Source: Saprospiraceae bacterium (GTDB taxonomy: Bacteria; Bacteroidota; Bacteroidia; Chitinophagales; Saprospiraceae). From it: a stretch of 64,000 nt of DNA. This document shows positions 8,622-17,226 of this stretch, piece by piece (within the stretch, counting starts at the first letter, position 1; every line of letters starts with the position of its first letter). A program made the translations under genes and the position numbers. The DNA lies in assembly GCA_019638385.1 (NCBI GenBank), contig JAHBTW010000008.1:62001-126000 (forward strand), read 5' to 3'. The notes under the pieces are model-generated. The model saw nothing but the letters and a program-made list of their open reading frames with translations, was not told the origin of the DNA and made no database searches.

Positions 8622-9431
8622 TTATTCCGCATCCGGGTCAATCCCCAGCCGGCGAAGTTGTTCTGCGAGGCGGTCAGCGCGTTGTCTTTGTTCCTCTGCG
8701 CGTTGCTTTTCCTCTTCGGCGCGCAACCATTCCTCGCGGGCTATTTGCATGGCTTTGGCGGCGCGTTTTTGTTCGGCTTTGGCCAATTGCTCCATTTCGC
8801 GGGCGCGCTGTTCGGTGATTTTGCCAATTTTCACCAAGTCCATATAGCTCAGGAAGCGCTCCCCGTTCGGGCTATAGAGATGAAGCGTTTTGGCTGTCCA
8901 CTCCAAGCGAATCCCGAGCAGCGGACTGATCCAATTATCGAGTTCCGTTTCCGGCAATTCCAGCAATTGTTCGCCTTCACGCAGCCATGCCCGGAATTTG
9001 TTTCGTTTTGGATTGTAGGTGTAATACTCCTCCACGCCGTACTGCCGGTAGAATTCCAACTTTCTGTCCAATTCTTTTTTGCGATTGCCGGGCGACAGGA
9101 TTTCAAACACCACTTGCGGAGCAATGCCCTCCTCGCGCCACTGCATGTAAGAGCCGCGGTGCCCTCTGGGCCGGCCGAGGGCCACGAGCACATCGGGCGC
9201 CATGGTTATTTCGGGGTGAAATTCTATCGGATACCAGAGCAGGCCGCCGGCGATAAAAATGTCGTCGCGCTGCGCGAAGCAGGCTTCCAGACCGAGTTTG
9301 ATGAGTACGATCCATTCGAATTGCAGGGTGTTTTCCGCCATGGGTTTGCCGTCGCTTTCAGGGTAAATGAGATGCAGTCCTTCCGCGTGTGCGGCAGCCA
9401 TGGGAGAATTTTTGTATTCCAATCCGATCAT
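8622..9431 (-). CDS. Uma2 family (DUF820) restriction-endonuclease-fold protein
   Basis: A 269-residue protein with a PD-(D/E)XK nuclease fold of the Uma2/DUF820 type: APDVLVALG, then PQVVFEILSPGN and KLEFYRQYGVEEYYTYNP in the expected order. From about residue 190 the chain becomes a highly charged Glu/Arg/Ala/Gln coiled coil, common in these proteins. Targets are unproven; the family is often multicopy and mobile. The ATG at 9431 is preferred over the ATG at 9521 because a clear promoter lies at 9453-9483, inside the longer reading. Confidence 0.87.
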   Translation of the reverse strand: MIGLEYKNSPMAAAHAEGLHLIYPESDGKPMAENTLQFEWIVLIKLGLEACFAQRDDIFIAGGLLWYPIEFHPEITMAPDVLVALGRPRGHRGSYMQWREEGIAPQVVFEILSPGNRKKELDRKLEFYRQYGVEEYYTYNPKRNKFRAWLREGEQLLELPETELDNWISPLLGIRLEWTAKTLHLYSPNGERFLSYMDLVKIGKITEQRAREMEQLAKAEQKRAAKAMQIAREEWLRAEEEKQRAEEQRQRADRLAEQLRRLGIDPDAE

Positions 9432-9452
9432 TGTTGAATTTTTTGACGCATA

Positions 9453-9483
9453 CAAAAATAAGCCGTTTCCGACACTATACCAA
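9453..9483 (-). promoter_or_regulatory. Promoter of the Uma2 gene
   Basis: On the minus strand TTG (9481-9483), 20 bases, then TATTTTTG (9453-9460) match the consensus. The start codon follows about 22 bases later. Confidence 0.65.
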
Positions 9484-9560
9484 TTAGCCGCTTTCCTTTT
9501 GTGGATACCGCGTGTAAGCATAGACGCCGGAAGCGGTGAAATTCCATAACGCGCAGGTAA

Positions 9561-11483
9561 TTATTTTTTTTCAGGCAGCACCGCATCGTACAGCGTCTGA
9601 TGCAATCGCGGACGAATGCCGAGGTCGTAGAGCTTGCGGTTGTCGCGGGTGGGATACACGCGGTTGGAGAAGAAAATGAGTAATAGTCCGTTTTCGGGAT
9701 CGGCCCAAGTGAAGGTGCCCGTGTAGCCGGAATGCCCGAAACTGGCCGAGCTTGCCGATCGCGCCGTGTAGCTGCGGGTAGGGTGATACTCCGGTAGCGG
9801 TTTGTCGAAACCGAGACCGCGATGATTGCCCTCCGCACAATAAATGCAGCGCGTAAACTCGTCCAATGCCGCTTTTTCGATAAACCGGCGTCCGCCGTAT
9901 TCACCCCCGTTGAGATACATTTGCATCAATTTGGCCAGATCATTGGCCGCCCCGAACAGCCCCGCGTGACCGCTGATACCGCTCAACATGGCCGCACCCT
10001 CGTCGTGTACGCGCCCGTGCAGCAAGGTCATGCGGAAAAAAGTGTCGCGTTCGGTGGGCACGATGCGGGAGGGCGCGTAGTAGCACAACGGGTTGTAAGT
10101 GAGGGTGTATGCGCCGAGCGGATGGTAAAAATTTTGTTTGAGATAGGTCTCAAATTCAGTACCGGTGAGCCGGGGTATCACCTCCGGCCAGAGGTAAAAA
10201 GAGAGGTCGGAATAAACGTAGCCCGGCTTTTCGTTGAGCGGCGACAGCCGAATGGCCTTCAACATGCGGACCTTGTACTTTTTGTGCAGCCACAGGTTGT
10301 CGGTTACTAAAACAGGATAGGCAGCGCTGGAGTCGCGAACAAAAGTGCGGCGCTTGAAGGCCCCGGTGTTACTCATCGTTGCCTGCCATTTTTTATCCCA
10401 GGGGTTTTTTCCATTGCCTTTGAGCGTGCCGCGCCAAAACGGAATCCAGGCCATAAGCTGCGATTGGTGCGTGAGCAAGGCGCGGTAAGTAAGGTCGGCT
10501 TTATTTGATCTTCTGAACGGAGGATAGTACTCGCTCCAGGGCGCATCGAGGTCGAACAGGCCCTCGCCGTAGAGCTTCATGGCGGCGGGCAGCCCGGTGG
10601 TGATTTTGGTTACGGAGGCAAAGTCGTAAATGTCATCGGTGGTTACGGGGCGTAAGTTGTCATATGTGTGAAAACCATAAGCCTCGTGAAAGACGACCTG
10701 CCCGTTTTTGGCCACCAATACCTGTGCGCCGGGATAAGCGCCCGCTGCGATGCCTTCCCGCACAATGGCCCCGATGCTGTCGCGGAGGAACTGCTCATCC
10801 ATACCTGCTACCGCAGGCGGCGAATAACGCAGGCGCAGCCCGCCGACACTGTTCAACCCGTGCCCGGCGCGAAAATCTTCATTCAAATCGGCAGAAAGCA
10901 CGCCGCCGAGGCCGATGCCTCCAAACACCGCCTGTGCTGCCAGCGATTCCGTCCATTGCCCGTACACAGGCGCATGTATGACTGCCCGCGCCGCGCCGAG
11001 CCGGGGCATCCACTGATACACGCGCCCCGACCCGATGCTCACCACCACGCAGGGTAGATGTTCCAGCAGCGCATTTAGTAAAAACTGCGCTTGCAGATAG
11101 GCCGGCAGCGCATCCGGTTCCATGTTTTCGCGTAAGCTGATAATGCCCAGATTGTAGCGTCGCGCCTGCCCTTCTGCCCACAGCGTTGCATCGCCGGCCG
11201 ATAAACCGGTCGGCAGGGCGGGGGCATCCACCGGAGCATATTTGGCCAATGTGGTCTCCAATTCACTGCCGACCAGACCATTGAGATCGTAATAGACAAT
11301 ACGGGCCGATTCTAAGTTTTGGAGTGGGATGAAATTGCCCTCGTTGCGCAGCAAAACCAACGATTGTTGTGCGGCAGCATACAAAAGTGCCGTGGTGTCG
11401 GCGGCGGTCTGAGCGGCGGCATTTGACATAGCCGGTAACAACAGGAGCCAGAATGCGTAAGAGTGGATGCTTGTCATTTTCAT
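9561..11483 (-). CDS. Exported beta-lactamase-family serine hydrolase with a GH3 C-terminal remnant
   Basis: A 640-residue protein with a signal peptide ending near AMSNAAAQ. Residues about 35-205 resemble the C-terminal domain of glycoside hydrolase family 3 (QQSLVLLRNEGNFIPLQ). The rest is a class C beta-lactamase/penicillin-binding-protein fold with the catalytic SVTK (Ser-290, Lys-293), a YSD element in GYVYSDLSFYL and GHSGYTGT near the end. Many Bacteroidota have a GH3-beta-lactamase fusion; here the catalytic GH3 barrel is missing and the hydrolase half is intact. A role in cell-wall or glycopeptide processing is inferred. Confidence 0.85.
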   Translation of the reverse strand: MKMTSIHSYAFWLLLLPAMSNAAAQTAADTTALLYAAAQQSLVLLRNEGNFIPLQNLESARIVYYDLNGLVGSELETTLAKYAPVDAPALPTGLSAGDATLWAEGQARRYNLGIISLRENMEPDALPAYLQAQFLLNALLEHLPCVVVSIGSGRVYQWMPRLGAARAVIHAPVYGQWTESLAAQAVFGGIGLGGVLSADLNEDFRAGHGLNSVGGLRLRYSPPAVAGMDEQFLRDSIGAIVREGIAAGAYPGAQVLVAKNGQVVFHEAYGFHTYDNLRPVTTDDIYDFASVTKITTGLPAAMKLYGEGLFDLDAPWSEYYPPFRRSNKADLTYRALLTHQSQLMAWIPFWRGTLKGNGKNPWDKKWQATMSNTGAFKRRTFVRDSSAAYPVLVTDNLWLHKKYKVRMLKAIRLSPLNEKPGYVYSDLSFYLWPEVIPRLTGTEFETYLKQNFYHPLGAYTLTYNPLCYYAPSRIVPTERDTFFRMTLLHGRVHDEGAAMLSGISGHAGLFGAANDLAKLMQMYLNGGEYGGRRFIEKAALDEFTRCIYCAEGNHRGLGFDKPLPEYHPTRSYTARSASSASFGHSGYTGTFTWADPENGLLLIFFSNRVYPTRDNRKLYDLGIRPRLHQTLYDAVLPEKK

Positions 11484-11535
11484 GTTCGTTGTTTATGTTT
11501 TTACCCCGCAAAGTTGAAGCGGTAACCAATCATTA

Positions 11536-13122
11536 TTACAAAAAGCCTTTTACCGTCAATAGGTTATACAGTCGCTCGCCATCAAAAACGGTTGCCCGGA
11601 GCGCCTCCGAAATGCGAGCAGCAGCAGTGTCCGGGTTCTTTGCGGCCCAAGCCAGGAGCGGCAGGCGCAGCACCCGGCGGCTGCCTTCCGGGGTGTACCG
11701 TTCGAGCAGCAGACCTAACTCTTTTTTGAGGCTGCGCGAAGAGGACGTCATGCGGGCGCAAAGCAGTTCGGTGAGCAATTCGGCAGGTACACCGGCGCTT
11801 TGCAGAATGCGGGTTGCGAGCGCTGCATTGGCTTCGTCGGGGTGTGTCAGGAGGCTGCGCAGGTGCTGTATCTGCTCTTTATTCAAGATCGCCTTGCCGG
11901 GTTCCAGCACATCCAAGAGTTGCTTTTCCCGCAAAAAGACAACGCCATCCGGCACACGTTCCTGCAAGGCGTACGGAGGCCGCCCGATGGCAATAAAGCC
12001 GGCTTCGACAGGTGCAACCAGTTGAAGCCCGGCTTTTTGCAGCCTCATTTTTATCGCGTTCAAAGGTATGGAAAAACGACCGATACAGGCTACAGAAGCG
12101 CCTGCACCGGGTGCTTTCGCCGGGTCGCTTGTTGTCAAAAAAGAAAGCAGTGTTTCACGCAAAGCCGGCAACGGCAGGGCCAATGATTGCAGGCACTGCC
12201 ACGGCTCCAGTGTTGCCAGGGCGCTTGCGTTTCCGCAAAATGCATCAAACAGCGGCGCCCGCCATGCCACCGGCACGGGCTTTTGCCGACAGGCCGCCAA
12301 CAACCGGAGCAGGCTGCGCCCTTCAGCGCCGGGGCCGCGCAATTCGCGCAGTTGGTCCAATGCAAAAAGCGCCGCCGGTCGGGCCGGTAACGGGCAGCCG
12401 CTTATATCCAGCGACCGCATCGTAACCGGCAGCGCAGGCAGGTTGTAGATGGGATTCCGGCGAATGTCCAATTTTTCCAAAACCGGAAGGCGACCCCATA
12501 CATTGGGTATTTCCTGCAAAGCATTGCCGCCGAGCAAAAGGATTTCTAATCGCGGCAGTTGTGCCCTTTCGGGCAAAATGGACAACCGATTGCTTCGGAT
12601 GTCTAATAATTTCAACTGCGCGTAGCCGGTACCCATTTCGGGCATTGCGGTGATGGTGTTGTGGGCCAGATAGAGGCGGGCGAGCCAGGGCAGACGAGCG
12701 AGCAACGCCGGGCATTCGGAAAACCGGTTGCGGGAGAGGTTGATATCGCGCAGGTTGAGGCATTGCGCCAGCGATTCCGGCAGAGCGGCCATTCGGTTGT
12801 TTTCTACGGAGAGCCGCATGAGCCGATCGCATGAGCCGAGTGCTTCGGGCAGGGCAGCGAGCGAGCAGCGATTCAGGATCAGAGTGTCCAAATTGCGGCA
12901 ATGGCGGATGGAGTCGGGAAGCCGGCGCAGGGGACAGTTTTGAATATCGAGCCGGCGCAAATTGGGGAGTTTGGGCAGCAGGCCGGGCAGCTCCTTGAGG
13001 TCCGTTTTGTGGAGCTGCAATTCGGTGATGTGCTCCGCGTGCCGGGCGGCGGTGATTATGTCCTGCGCTTTCACGCGGGTAAAGTTAGGAATGATCGGGC
13101 GGATTGAGCGAAAATTCGCCAT
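11536..13122 (-). CDS. Leucine-rich-repeat protein
   Basis: A 528-residue protein with no signal peptide. Residues about 35-275 hold around ten bacterial-type LRRs of about 22-24 residues (LPNLRRLDIQNCPLRRLP, LARLYLAHNTITAMP). The C-terminal half is helical and rich in Leu and Ala, without a recognised enzyme motif. LRRs form curved protein-binding surfaces, so it probably binds proteins in the cytoplasm. The ATG at 13122 follows the divergent promoter; an ATG at 13203 would extend the frame into the opposite gene. It is transcribed divergently from the ScfR-like regulator and shares its promoter palindrome. Confidence 0.85.
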   Translation of the reverse strand: MANFRSIRPIIPNFTRVKAQDIITAARHAEHITELQLHKTDLKELPGLLPKLPNLRRLDIQNCPLRRLPDSIRHCRNLDTLILNRCSLAALPEALGSCDRLMRLSVENNRMAALPESLAQCLNLRDINLSRNRFSECPALLARLPWLARLYLAHNTITAMPEMGTGYAQLKLLDIRSNRLSILPERAQLPRLEILLLGGNALQEIPNVWGRLPVLEKLDIRRNPIYNLPALPVTMRSLDISGCPLPARPAALFALDQLRELRGPGAEGRSLLRLLAACRQKPVPVAWRAPLFDAFCGNASALATLEPWQCLQSLALPLPALRETLLSFLTTSDPAKAPGAGASVACIGRFSIPLNAIKMRLQKAGLQLVAPVEAGFIAIGRPPYALQERVPDGVVFLREKQLLDVLEPGKAILNKEQIQHLRSLLTHPDEANAALATRILQSAGVPAELLTELLCARMTSSSRSLKKELGLLLERYTPEGSRRVLRLPLLAWAAKNPDTAAARISEALRATVFDGERLYNLLTVKGFL

Positions 13123-13133
13123 GCTGTAGCCCT

Positions 13134-13148
13134 CAAAGCGTATCTTTG
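13134..13148. promoter_or_regulatory. Overlapping divergent -7 boxes within one palindrome
   Basis: CAAAGCGTATCTTTG reads TATCTTTG on the plus strand (13141-13148, toward the regulator at 13154) and ends CTTTG on the minus strand (toward the LRR gene at 13122). The CAAAG/CTTTG arms are symmetric. The regulator ATG begins 5 bases after its box. Confidence 0.55.
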
Positions 13149-13153
13149 CGCGT

Positions 13154-14656
13154 ATGAGTGCGAAAAAGCAGAACGAAAGGATTGTATTGGGTCTGAAATT
13201 CAAGCAATTAAGGCAAGCGAAAAAGATGTCTTTCGCCGATTTGGCGCTGGCGAGCGGGTTGTCTGTTTCTTATCTCAACGAAATTGAAAAAGGAAAAAAA
13301 TACCCCAAAGAAGACAAGTTGCAGGCGCTCGCGGCGGTGCTTGACGTGTCCTATTCAGAGCTGACTTCTCTCACGTTACAAAAAAACCTCGCCCCGGTAA
13401 CGGAGCTGTTAGAATCCAATTTTCTTAATGACCTTCCCTTAGATGTGTTCGGCATCGAACTGTCGAAAGTAGTGGAAATCATTGCCAATGCGCCGGCGCG
13501 AGTGGGCGCTTTCATCTCCACGTTGTTGGAAATTTCACGCAACTACGCGCTGCGGGAAGAGAACTTTTACTTCGGCGCCCTGCGCTCGTATTTGGAATTG
13601 CACAACAACTATTTTGAAGACCTCGAAGATGGGGCGGTAGCATTTTGCACCCAGTATGCACTGCCGGTAGAACGCCCGCTCAATCCGGAAACGCTGCGCC
13701 GCCTGTTGGAGTCGGAATACGGCTACACCGTAGTGGAAGGCGGTTTGGACGATTACCCGGAACTGCACAATCTGCGCTCCGTGTTTGTACCTTCCCGCAA
13801 AACGCTCCTGCTCAACAGCCAACTCAACAGCACGCAACGCACGTTCCAGTTTGGCAAGGAATTGGCGTTCAATTACCTCAAAATCAACGAGCGCGCCGTC
13901 ACGTCTTCCCTGCTGCGGGGCCGCTCTTTCGAGGAAGTGCTCAACCACGCACGGGCCACTTATTTTTCGGATGCGCTGCTGCTGCCTTTAGCGCCTTTTG
14001 TGAGTGATGTGGGGCAGTTTTTGCAAAATGAAAAATGGGAAGGGCAGGCTTTTCTCAGCCTGATGAACCGCTATGCCGCCACGCCGGAAATGTTTTATCA
14101 CCGGCTCACCAATATTCTACCCCGTTTCTTCGGGTTGGAAAAAATCTTCTTCCTGCGCTTTCTTCACGACCCCATCGCAGACCGCTACGAAATTGATCGC
14201 GAGTTGCACCTCAGCCACCGGCACCGACCGCACGGCAACGGTCTTTCAGAACACTACTGCCGCCGTTGGGTATCGGTTTCGCTGCTCGGCGATTTGAAAC
14301 AAATGCAAGCTGAAGGCAAATCGGTGGATACGATGGTGCGCGCCCAAATTTCGCGCTACATCGGCGGTGAAGATGCCTATTTCTGCATCACCATTGCGCG
14401 CAGCGGCTATCCGCAGCCCAACCGCAACGTGAGCGTGACCATCGGCATCAGAATGGATGAAGCGCTTCGGAAAAAAGTGCGCTTTCTACGCGATCCGGCC
14501 ATTCAGAGCCGCGCCGTAAATACGACCTGCGAGCGTTGTGCGCTCAGCGATTGCGCCGAACGCGCCGCTCCGCCGCTCGTCGTCGAGAAGCGGGCGCAGT
14601 TTCAACGCATACAAAACCGGCTGTTGGAATTGGACGGGAAGGCGCCGGTGGAGTGA
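13154..14656 (+). CDS. XRE-family regulator of the ScfR/RamB type (DUF2083-like C-terminus)
   Basis: A 500-residue transcription factor. An N-terminal XRE helix-turn-helix (about residues 10-65, LALASGLSVSYLNEIEKGKKYP) is followed by an ImmA/IrrE-like region in which the zinc motif is replaced by FGKELAFNY, so protease activity is unlikely. The C-terminal DUF2083-like domain has a Cys cluster (Cys-459, Cys-462, Cys-467). Related proteins control short-chain fatty-acid, propionate, acetate or glyoxylate metabolism by sensing acyl-CoA compounds; that role is family knowledge, and no such genes are adjacent here. The mRNA appears nearly leaderless. Confidence 0.88.
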   Translation: MSAKKQNERIVLGLKFKQLRQAKKMSFADLALASGLSVSYLNEIEKGKKYPKEDKLQALAAVLDVSYSELTSLTLQKNLAPVTELLESNFLNDLPLDVFGIELSKVVEIIANAPARVGAFISTLLEISRNYALREENFYFGALRSYLELHNNYFEDLEDGAVAFCTQYALPVERPLNPETLRRLLESEYGYTVVEGGLDDYPELHNLRSVFVPSRKTLLLNSQLNSTQRTFQFGKELAFNYLKINERAVTSSLLRGRSFEEVLNHARATYFSDALLLPLAPFVSDVGQFLQNEKWEGQAFLSLMNRYAATPEMFYHRLTNILPRFFGLEKIFFLRFLHDPIADRYEIDRELHLSHRHRPHGNGLSEHYCRRWVSVSLLGDLKQMQAEGKSVDTMVRAQISRYIGGEDAYFCITIARSGYPQPNRNVSVTIGIRMDEALRKKVRFLRDPAIQSRAVNTTCERCALSDCAERAAPPLVVEKRAQFQRIQNRLLELDGKAPVE

Positions 14657-14754
14657 GCGCCTGTATCCTATCCACGTGCCTGCCGCTGCTGCGAAAAAGG
14701 AAGAGACAGTGCGAAATAAAAAAGTTGGAAACGGGCACTTCAGTGAAAAGTCCT

Positions 14755-14762
14755 TATTTTTG
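14755..14762 (+). promoter_or_regulatory. -7 box of the UPF0175/PIN toxin-antitoxin pair
   Basis: TATTTTTG lies 20 bases upstream of the antitoxin ATG at 14783. No TTG occurs at the exact -33 spacing. Confidence 0.45.
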
Positions 14763-14782
14763 TAACAAAACTGAATATAGTC

Positions 14783-15031
14783 ATGCCTATTATTATTGCA
14801 GATGATATTATTGAACAAACTTCTCTAAGTGAAGAACAACTCAGAATTGAAATGGCAATCATGTTGTATGAAGCAAGGCTGCTCAATTTTGGAAAAGCCA
14901 GAGAGTTTTCTATGTTAGATATTTTGTCGTTTCTTGAATTGTTGGGGCAAAGAAAAATTGAGGCCCCCTATTCTGATGAAGACTTTGAAAATGATCTTCG
15001 GCTGAGTAAAGAAATTCACTTGCCTCTATGA
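14783..15031 (+). CDS. UPF0175 family antitoxin
   Basis: An 82-residue protein of the UPF0175 family, a small helical probable DNA-binding antitoxin. The typical pattern of a helical start (LRIEMAIMLYEARLL) followed by FGKAREFSMLDILSFLELLGQR is present. Its stop overlaps the start of the DUF3368 PIN protein by four bases, the standard arrangement for these pairs. It should neutralise the toxin and probably autoregulates. Confidence 0.87.
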   Translation: MPIIIADDIIEQTSLSEEQLRIEMAIMLYEARLLNFGKAREFSMLDILSFLELLGQRKIEAPYSDEDFENDLRLSKEIHLPL

Positions 15032-15513
15032 TCGTCGTTTCCGATACCACAGCCATCAGTTGTCTCCTGAAAATTCAAAAATTAGACCTGCTCTCGTTAT
15101 TCTCTCAAGATGTTTATTTACCCGGTGCCGTATGGCAGGAGTTGACCAGGCTTCAACAAAAAGGCTATGATCTTTCACCCATTCAAACGGCATCGTGGAT
15201 TAAAATTGAACCCGTTGTAAACACTGCTTTGGTTGAAACCTTGCGCATTGATCTCGATGCCGGAGAAAGCGAAGCCATCGCTTTGGCAATAGAAAAAGGG
15301 GCAAGTTTTCTTTTGATAGATGAAAAAGATGGCCGCGCAAAAGCAAGTGAATTGGGCATTCCCACAATCGGGTTAGTCGGCGTGTTGCTCACGCTCAAAC
15401 AAAATGAGTTGATTCCTGTAATCAAACCACTTCTCGACGAGCTGATAAACACCGCAGGTTTTTACCTTTCGGATACTTTTTATGCCAAGATTCTGACCAG
15501 TACAAACGAGTAG
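15028..15513 (+). CDS. DUF3368 PIN-domain toxin
   Basis: A 161-residue PIN-fold ribonuclease. Conserved acidic positions are visible: Asp in VVSDTTAIS near residue 6, Glu in VWQEL, the GESEAIALA motif and Asp in LLIDEKDGRAKA. DUF3368 proteins are the toxin partners of UPF0175 antitoxins, and the four-base overlap supports co-translation. All metal-binding positions look intact. Its RNA target is unknown. Confidence 0.9.
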   Translation: MIVVSDTTAISCLLKIQKLDLLSLFSQDVYLPGAVWQELTRLQQKGYDLSPIQTASWIKIEPVVNTALVETLRIDLDAGESEAIALAIEKGASFLLIDEKDGRAKASELGIPTIGLVGVLLTLKQNELIPVIKPLLDELINTAGFYLSDTFYAKILTSTNE

Positions 15514-15589
15514 AAAGGATGCCCTCACCTCCACACTTGATTTTTTTGTATATGGATTCCACTCCGAACGTACGGAGAGATGATTCTTA

Positions 15590-16375
15590 TTATTTGCTCG
15601 CGCCTCGCAGTTCCAATTTCGCAAAAATGCCGGCATCTATCCAGCCGCGATTTTTGTCTTCCCCCGGCACAAAGGTGGAGCCGATGAAGTTTTCCCGTTC
15701 GGGGCTATGGTCGTTGTCGCAATAGGCGAGCGCGAAGCCCATCACTTTGCCGGCGGTTAGTTTCACCGGTTTGTTGTCGGGAGCGCCGTCGCGGAAAGTG
15801 TCGGGATAAACGGCTACGGCTACTTCCCAGATACTGGTATTGCCTTCGGTAACCCGGCGGGCGCGGATGTGATCATCGTAGTAGCGGGGCAGGCTGTCGG
15901 GACCGATGTCGGTTACGCGGTAGTCCAGCGCGATGTGGTAGGCAAAAGCATTGTGGCTGTATTGGTGATTGCCGCCGGAAGCATCTTCGTCCACAAACAC
16001 TTCGAGACAGTCGTCGTCCCAGTAAAATTGCAGTCCGTCGGGGTGAATATCAATGAGCGTATCATCGCGGATTTCGGCCAGGATGTAGAGGAAGTTCTCA
16101 TCCCAGGCCAGCTTGTAGCGCCCGCTGAAATCTTCGGCAGTGGGTTCCTCGCCGATCCAGGTTTGATCGAGCATGTACCAGGGCGCGTTTTGCCACACGG
16201 CGTCATCGGCCACGCCGTCTATTACGGGCGGGCTTTGGGCTTGTGTGGCGTAATAGCCCTCTTCGGTAGCGGCAGCAGCCTCGCGGTTTCCGGCGGAGGG
16301 AGCGCATGCCTGCAAGCAGAGCAGGAAAGAAAGCAGGGAGATAGTTGTGCGAGTGGTGATGGATGATTCCAGCAT
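15590..16375 (-). CDS. CBM9-like lipoprotein
   Basis: A 261-residue lipoprotein. The signal peptide ends in the lipobox LQAC with the lipidated Cys at about position 24. The mature part is a carbohydrate-binding family 9-like beta-sandwich: VIDGVADDAVW at its start, then LYILAEIRDD, DDDCLEVFVD and WEVAVAVYPDTF. Such proteins bind carbohydrate or act as accessory domains; no catalytic residues are evident. The ATG at 16375 is preferred over the one at 16399 because it directly precedes the signal peptide. It stands between two toxin-antitoxin pairs. Confidence 0.87.
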   Translation of the reverse strand: MLESSITTRTTISLLSFLLCLQACAPSAGNREAAAATEEGYYATQAQSPPVIDGVADDAVWQNAPWYMLDQTWIGEEPTAEDFSGRYKLAWDENFLYILAEIRDDTLIDIHPDGLQFYWDDDCLEVFVDEDASGGNHQYSHNAFAYHIALDYRVTDIGPDSLPRYYDDHIRARRVTEGNTSIWEVAVAVYPDTFRDGAPDNKPVKLTAGKVMGFALAYCDNDHSPERENFIGSTFVPGEDKNRGWIDAGIFAKLELRGASK

Positions 16376-16517
16376 GTATAATTGAATTTTAGGCTGCAAG
16401 TTTAAGTATAAAATAGGGTGGGAGGGAATATTTTTAGATTTAGCTGCGGGTCATGAGCTTGTAGCTGTTCCGTACAAGAACTGTTTTGGATTGTGATGCG
16501 TTTTTCATACTTATAAA

Positions 16518-16760
16518 ATGAGTATCATGACTGTTCTGGAAAAACCGCTCACCAATCTTCAATTAGAACTGCTCAAGTTGTATAGCCTTGATCTATCCGA
16601 GCTGCAACTCATTGAAGTTAAACGCTTACTGGCTCATTATTTCGCTCATAAAGCTTCCGACGAAATGGACAGGCTCTGGGAGGAAAAAGGCTGGACGAAT
16701 GAAACGATGGATGAGTGGCTGGAAGGCAAAGACCTTAGTAAAAATGCTTCTCCCGCCTGA
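16518..16760 (+). CDS. Probable antitoxin of a PIN-type pair
   Basis: An 80-residue protein with a LQLELLKLYSLDLSELQLIEVKRLLAHYF segment typical of small antitoxins paired with COG1569-type PIN toxins. The C-terminus (MDRLWEEKGWTNETMDEWL) would bind the toxin. Its stop TGA shares bases with the ATG of the toxin gene. The start could also be the ATG at 16527, nine bases later. Confidence 0.78.
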   Translation: MSIMTVLEKPLTNLQLELLKLYSLDLSELQLIEVKRLLAHYFAHKASDEMDRLWEEKGWTNETMDEWLEGKDLSKNASPA

Positions 16761-17173
16761 TGCGCGTCGTGCTCGACACCAATACCCTTTTGGTGAGCAT
16801 TGGAAGACACTCTAAATACCGACCCATCTTCGATGCTTTCCTCGACGGTAGAATAAAATTGCTGGTATCTAACGATACACTCAGCGAGTATGTAGAGAAA
16901 CTGGAAGAAAAGACAAACGCAATCGTAGCCCAAAATATCGCCAATCTATTCCTCAGATCGCCGGATGTGGAAAAGATTGAAATTCACTTCAAGTGGGCGA
17001 TTATCTACAAAGATGGGGATGATAACAAATTCGTGGATTGCGCCTTGAACGGAGACGCCGACTATATTGTGACGGATGATAACCACTTTGAAATTTTGCA
17101 ACGCATTGGATTTCCAAGGGTGAAGATGCTGAAAACGGCTGCGTTTCTGGAGTTGATTGAGGCTGGCGAGTAA
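16760..17173 (+). CDS. PIN-domain toxin of a putative toxin-antitoxin pair
   Basis: A 137-residue PIN-fold nuclease of the COG1569 type. It has VVLDTNTLL (Asp-5), Glu in LSEYVEKL, the acidic stretch DGDDNKFVDCALNGDADYIVTDD and a hydrophobic end. All expected acidic residues are present. It starts on the last base of the antitoxin stop. A palindromic repeat follows and separates it from the convergent OmpA gene. Confidence 0.88.
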   Translation: MRVVLDTNTLLVSIGRHSKYRPIFDAFLDGRIKLLVSNDTLSEYVEKLEEKTNAIVAQNIANLFLRSPDVEKIEIHFKWAIIYKDGDDNKFVDCALNGDADYIVTDDNHFEILQRIGFPRVKMLKTAAFLELIEAGE

Positions 17174-17178
17174 AGTCT

Positions 17179-17219
17179 CCCAGGCCTTGCAAGGTTTTGT
17201 AAACCTTGCAAGGTCTGGG
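17179..17219. repeat. REP-like palindrome or bidirectional terminator
   Basis: A 19-base arm (17179-17197) and its complement (17201-17219) match with one difference around the 3-base centre tgt; each arm itself contains the palindrome CCTTGCAAGG. It lies between two convergent genes, so it may end transcription both ways. Elements with this core are dispersed in Bacteroidota genomes, but only one copy is seen here. Confidence 0.65.
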
Positions 17220-17226
17220 CAGGCAG

